From Lunularia cruciata (Eukaryota > Streptophyta > Marchantiopsida > Lunulariales > Lunulariaceae), in assembly GCA_948567375.1 (NCBI GenBank), contig OX419757.1:65162001-65226000 (forward strand): a stretch of 64,000 bases of DNA, in the 5' to 3' direction. Below the pieces are notes generated by a model. That model saw only the letters and a program-made list of their open reading frames with translations, did no database searches and was not told the DNA's origin. Positions within the stretch are counted from its first letter, which is position 1, and every line of letters begins with the position of its first letter. Shown in pieces: positions 60,761-64,000 of this stretch. The translations under genes were made by a program, and so were the position numbers.

Positions 60761-62435
60761 AAACACCTAAGTGAACCATGTTGTTCAAGGTCATCATAAA
60801 GACTATCATATAATTTGCTTGTCAAGTATACTGGATAAACATAATTATTGTTAGAGGTTATCTCTATATTACTTGTTTACTACCTTGGAAAATTATAATG
60901 ACAATGTTCTGAAGATTATCTAATAACTTTAGGTCCTCTAAGTATTCAAGCTAAAAGGTGGTATAGTTTTGCATTTCTCACCATGAACATCAAGATTAAA
61001 ATTTACTTGGGCTATGGAGTGTACAGTTTATATAAAAAATGGAAAATATGGAATAGTAGCTTAATACATCATTCAGGTTTAATAAAAATATTTTTTTTTG
61101 AAATGATAAAATTAAGAAGGATTTGAAGGCACTGTCAAACATCCATCTACTTGTGATGTTCATGAACAATATATTTGACCAAGCAAGATGTAAACCAACA
61201 TAAAAATAGTTTAGCCTCTAGTAAAGGAGAATCATTTGAATATAATTTATTTTTTTTAATTCATAACTATGAAATTTATATCTGTCCGTCAACAAACATA
61301 AAATAATAAGTTTTGGTTTATAATTTTGGTGAGATACAAGACTCTATAAGATAGTGTTTTTATTGCATCTAAAAAAGTATCTTATATTCACTTACAAATT
61401 AATGTGATTTTAATCATATCATAATAGTTCATGCTAATCTATAATACACATGAAGTTCTATCAGAAGTCTACTAATAAAAATATATCTTTTATTTGTCTT
61501 GTTATACTCTAATCTCAAGAATTTGATGTATTTGATTCATATTGTAAGTAGGAAATCATTGTTGATTTTTCTTGTAATCATTTTAAATGTCTCAAAATGC
61601 ATCTAGGATAAAGGTTAAAGTAAGAAAAAATATTTAATTTTAGTCCTATTGATCTTTAGAAATGCACATAATTTCTCAAATTTACTATTATAATCTTACT
61701 AATTATGTTACATCTTTGCTTTAATTGAAGTTGTATTTGCTGGTAGAGTTTGATATCAGCCCTTAGCAGCCCTATCATATTTTCAGTTTAACATATTGTG
61801 TTCCTTCAACTCTTCTAAGCACAAGCTTTATTTCTTCTTGAACTTAAATTTGGAGGTCTTCAACTCTATTATCTTTAACTCTATTAAGCCCAAGAAGTAT
61901 GTGAATGCAAGAAACTAGTCTACTAGACTAGTCCATTATAGGAATAGCCTAGTGGGGTCTACCCTTCATCCCTTGCGGTGGTTGGCCAAGGGTCAACTGA
62001 TCAACTATTTCATGCACAATCAACTGTCACATGCAAAAGCCCCAATGTGAAATGGTCGCCAATAATTCTTTGGTGGCACACATGCCTTTTGTGGGTTTTT
62101 GAAATGGTGGTGGAACATACCAAAATTTTGTAGGAGCGGAAGTTTGTCACATCCCAACTTTGTTTGAAAATTTTATTTTAAGTCATGGCTTCCTTGTTGT
62201 GAACCTGCTTGTAGGGCTCATTCATTTGGTTGGCCATATTTGTAGATGACACAATGCAAGCATGAAAGTGGTCAAGATGGTTGTCGTTCACATTCCTTGA
62301 ACTCATAAGCCTAGTAAAATTTGTTGTGCAGATTCTAGTACCATAGCTTTGTAAAGGTAAGACTCAAACAGTCATTATCTCCTATATACAATGCTTCTAG
62401 AACTTCTTAACCTCACAATTATCAAAAAAGGACTC
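60761..62435. other. AT-rich stretch, no gene recognised
   Basis: No open frame of interest and no repeat end recognised. Confidence 0.5.
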
Positions 62436-63120
62436 AAAACAAAGAGAACTAGAGAACAACAAAGAAGCGAGTCATGACATATCTCTTTGTATTTATAAAT
62501 GAGAGAGGATCAAAAGAGACTAGACTATGACAAAGAGAAAGAGAGAAGATTAATTCAATGGGAAAGGACATTTATGCAAAAGGTAACAAATTTGATAGAG
62601 GAGAGTAGAGGAGAAAATCTGAAAGCTAGTTCAGGAGAGTCACATTTGAGGGGTGAGGCAAGATCTGTCTATAGGGAAGTCAGGGAATAAATCTATGACA
62701 GAGAAAGGAGAGAGGAGAGCAAATCTGTGAGAAAGGAAGAAATTCAACAAAAAATAAGGAATTCATGAGAGGCAAGTCAGGAAAGCAATTAAAAAAGAGC
62801 AAGGAAAAGCTTAGAAATATATTGATAGGAAGGAGAGTTTACATGCAAAAGATTTCAGAACGGAGAAAGGAAGGTAGATAGAGAGGAGAGCAAGGAAGGA
62901 GAGTTTACTTTTAAAAGATTTCACATGAGAGAAAGGAAGGCACATAGAGATGAGAGCAAGGAATGAGAGTTTACCTTTGAAAGATTTCACAAGAGAGAAA
63001 GGAAGGCATAGCGAGAGAGGATAGAGAGGAAGACAAAGAGAGAGGAGAGCAAGGGAACACATTTGAGGGGAGAAAAAGGAAGTCACATTTGAAAAGAAGG
63101 AGAAGCTCAAAGAGAGCAAG
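62436..63120. repeat. GA-rich region with 66-bp tandem repeat
   Basis: A strongly purine-rich plus strand. Three units starting at about 62830, 62896 and 62962 share GAGAGTTTAC, AAAGATTTCA and GAGAAAGGAAGG at a 66-bp step. The opposite strand is therefore open for 111 codons with a repetitive Leu/Ser/Phe-rich sequence, which I consider an artefact of the repeat. Confidence 0.82.
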
Positions 63121-64000
63121 TGTAATAATATGGAGTTAGAGGACAAATTAGTAGAGGCTAATGAGGTAGTAAAATGAGCAAATATAGGTAGAATTCTAAA
63201 AATGTTCTAAAAGTATCTAGGAAGCATTTTGGTAGAATGTTATAGAAGCAACTAGGAAGCTTTTAAGAGACGGGTAACTTGTACATCAAGTTCATGACTA
63301 ACTTAACTTTTATACCAAGTAGATGACTTTCCGAAGGAAGCTTCCTTAAAAGCTTCTTGGCTAGCTTAGCTTCCACTCCAAGAAGGAAGTTTCCTTGGAA
63401 GCTTTTCAAGAACCTTGTATTACTTCACTATAAATACCAAAGCCCATTTGTTCATGCTAGGCATTTGGAGTTTCCTTTAACTCAGAGTTCTAATATGATC
63501 TTCCACTTTGATTTTCCATTCTCTTATTTCTCTCCTTAGTCTTTTATGTTTACATTAGAGTAGGAATGGGATGGATAGAATCTATGGACCACAAAATCCA
63601 TTTCTCCCAAACCATGGGAATTTTTTTATCCATGTACTACCAAAGCATCATTTTACACTTTGGGTAAAACTTTTTGAATGCAATCACCTTGTTTAATGAA
63701 CCATTGATCCTTCCAATTGTAACTTGGAAGGAATGGGAGAAATTGTGCATCTACATGTTAATTTAGATAATTAAAACTAGTTATTTTGGTATAGTTGTAG
63801 TCATAGTAGTGATATCTAAAGTTCTCATTGCTATTTAGTAATAGACATATCCAATTGTTGAAGGAGAGAGATTGTGATAGTAGTCAACAAGAAGAGCAAG
63901 TAGCGAGAGTAGCATTTTGAGAAGGAGAAGATTGAGTTTGATTTCCTAAGGCAAAAAGTATTTAAAGGTAAGAATCTACCAGGTGTAGTAGAGAATTTTG
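63121..64000 (+). mobile_element. Family A gypsy element, 5' end, runs off the window
   Basis: LTR 63121-63554, from TGTAATAATATGG to GTTTACA, with CTATAAATA at 63428-63436, is collinear with the LTRs at 21.4, 26.6 and 27.1 kb. The leader (GGGATGGATAGAATCTATGG) and gag start match the plus-strand copy at 27.6-28.0 kb. The primer-site bases right after the LTR are partly lost. The rest lies beyond the right edge. Confidence 0.85.

Noticed and set aside
62811-63146. 111-codon minus-strand frame with repeated Leu/Ser/Phe-rich units
   Set aside because: It results from the purine-rich 66-bp tandem repeat, which lacks stops on that strand. There is no signal of selection or known domain.

Overview
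The window looks like nuclear DNA of a land plant, and I suspect a non-seed lineage (moss, liverwort, lycophyte or fern). The evidence is AT-rich sequence, genes with GT-AG introns, a plant-style coiled-coil gene, abundant Ty3/gypsy retrotransposons with an initiator-Met-type primer site, and a degenerate non-LTR retrotransposon. The exact organism cannot be named from the sequence alone. Only two genes look intact. The rest is transposable elements, their fragments, tandem repeats and AT-rich DNA.

Layout. 1-3.5 kb: no recognisable gene. 3.5-8.5 kb (minus): a three-exon gene for a protein of about 1058 residues, with an acidic/serine-rich N-terminal half and long coiled coils carrying UVR-like segments; intron 1 holds an internal duplication. 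9.6-13.4 kb: degenerate tandem repeats, AT-rich DNA and a conspicuous GC-rich island. 13.5-17.1 kb (minus): a decayed non-LTR retrotransposon with C2H2 finger, reverse transcriptase, CCHC knuckle and a restriction-like-endonuclease-type C-terminus. Short copies of its 3' tail recur at 10.0, 32.5 (twice), 48.3, 53.7 and 60.3 kb. 21.4-27.0 kb (minus): a complete gypsy element (family A) with two LTRs and a 5-bp target duplication. 27.1-31.9 kb (plus): a 3'-truncated second copy, head-to-head with the first and split by a solo LTR of family B. A third family A copy enters at 63.1 kb and runs off the right edge.

32.5-37.7 kb and 48.3-53.7 kb are two copies of one segmental duplication. Each carries a gene for a single-pass membrane protein whose extracellular part matches the VWA_N, von Willebrand factor A and start-of-Cache architecture of animal voltage-gated calcium-channel alpha-2/delta subunits and CACHD1. 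The distal copy (49.25-53.2 kb) appears largely intact; the proximal copy is a pseudogene with many independent lesions. The 10.5 kb between them is filled by the 3' half of a family B gypsy element, a chromodomain-bearing gypsy fragment (family C), an unclassified repeat D (inverted copy at 56.6-58.4 kb) and another family B LTR. 58.4-63.1 kb is AT-rich, then GA-rich with a 66-bp tandem repeat.

The most interesting content is the plant alpha-2/delta-like duplicate pair, whose metal-binding (MIDAS) residues are altered in both copies, and the RLE-type retroelement with its dispersed 3' tails, one of which inserted as a 52-bp piece with a clean 13-bp target duplication after the segmental duplication.
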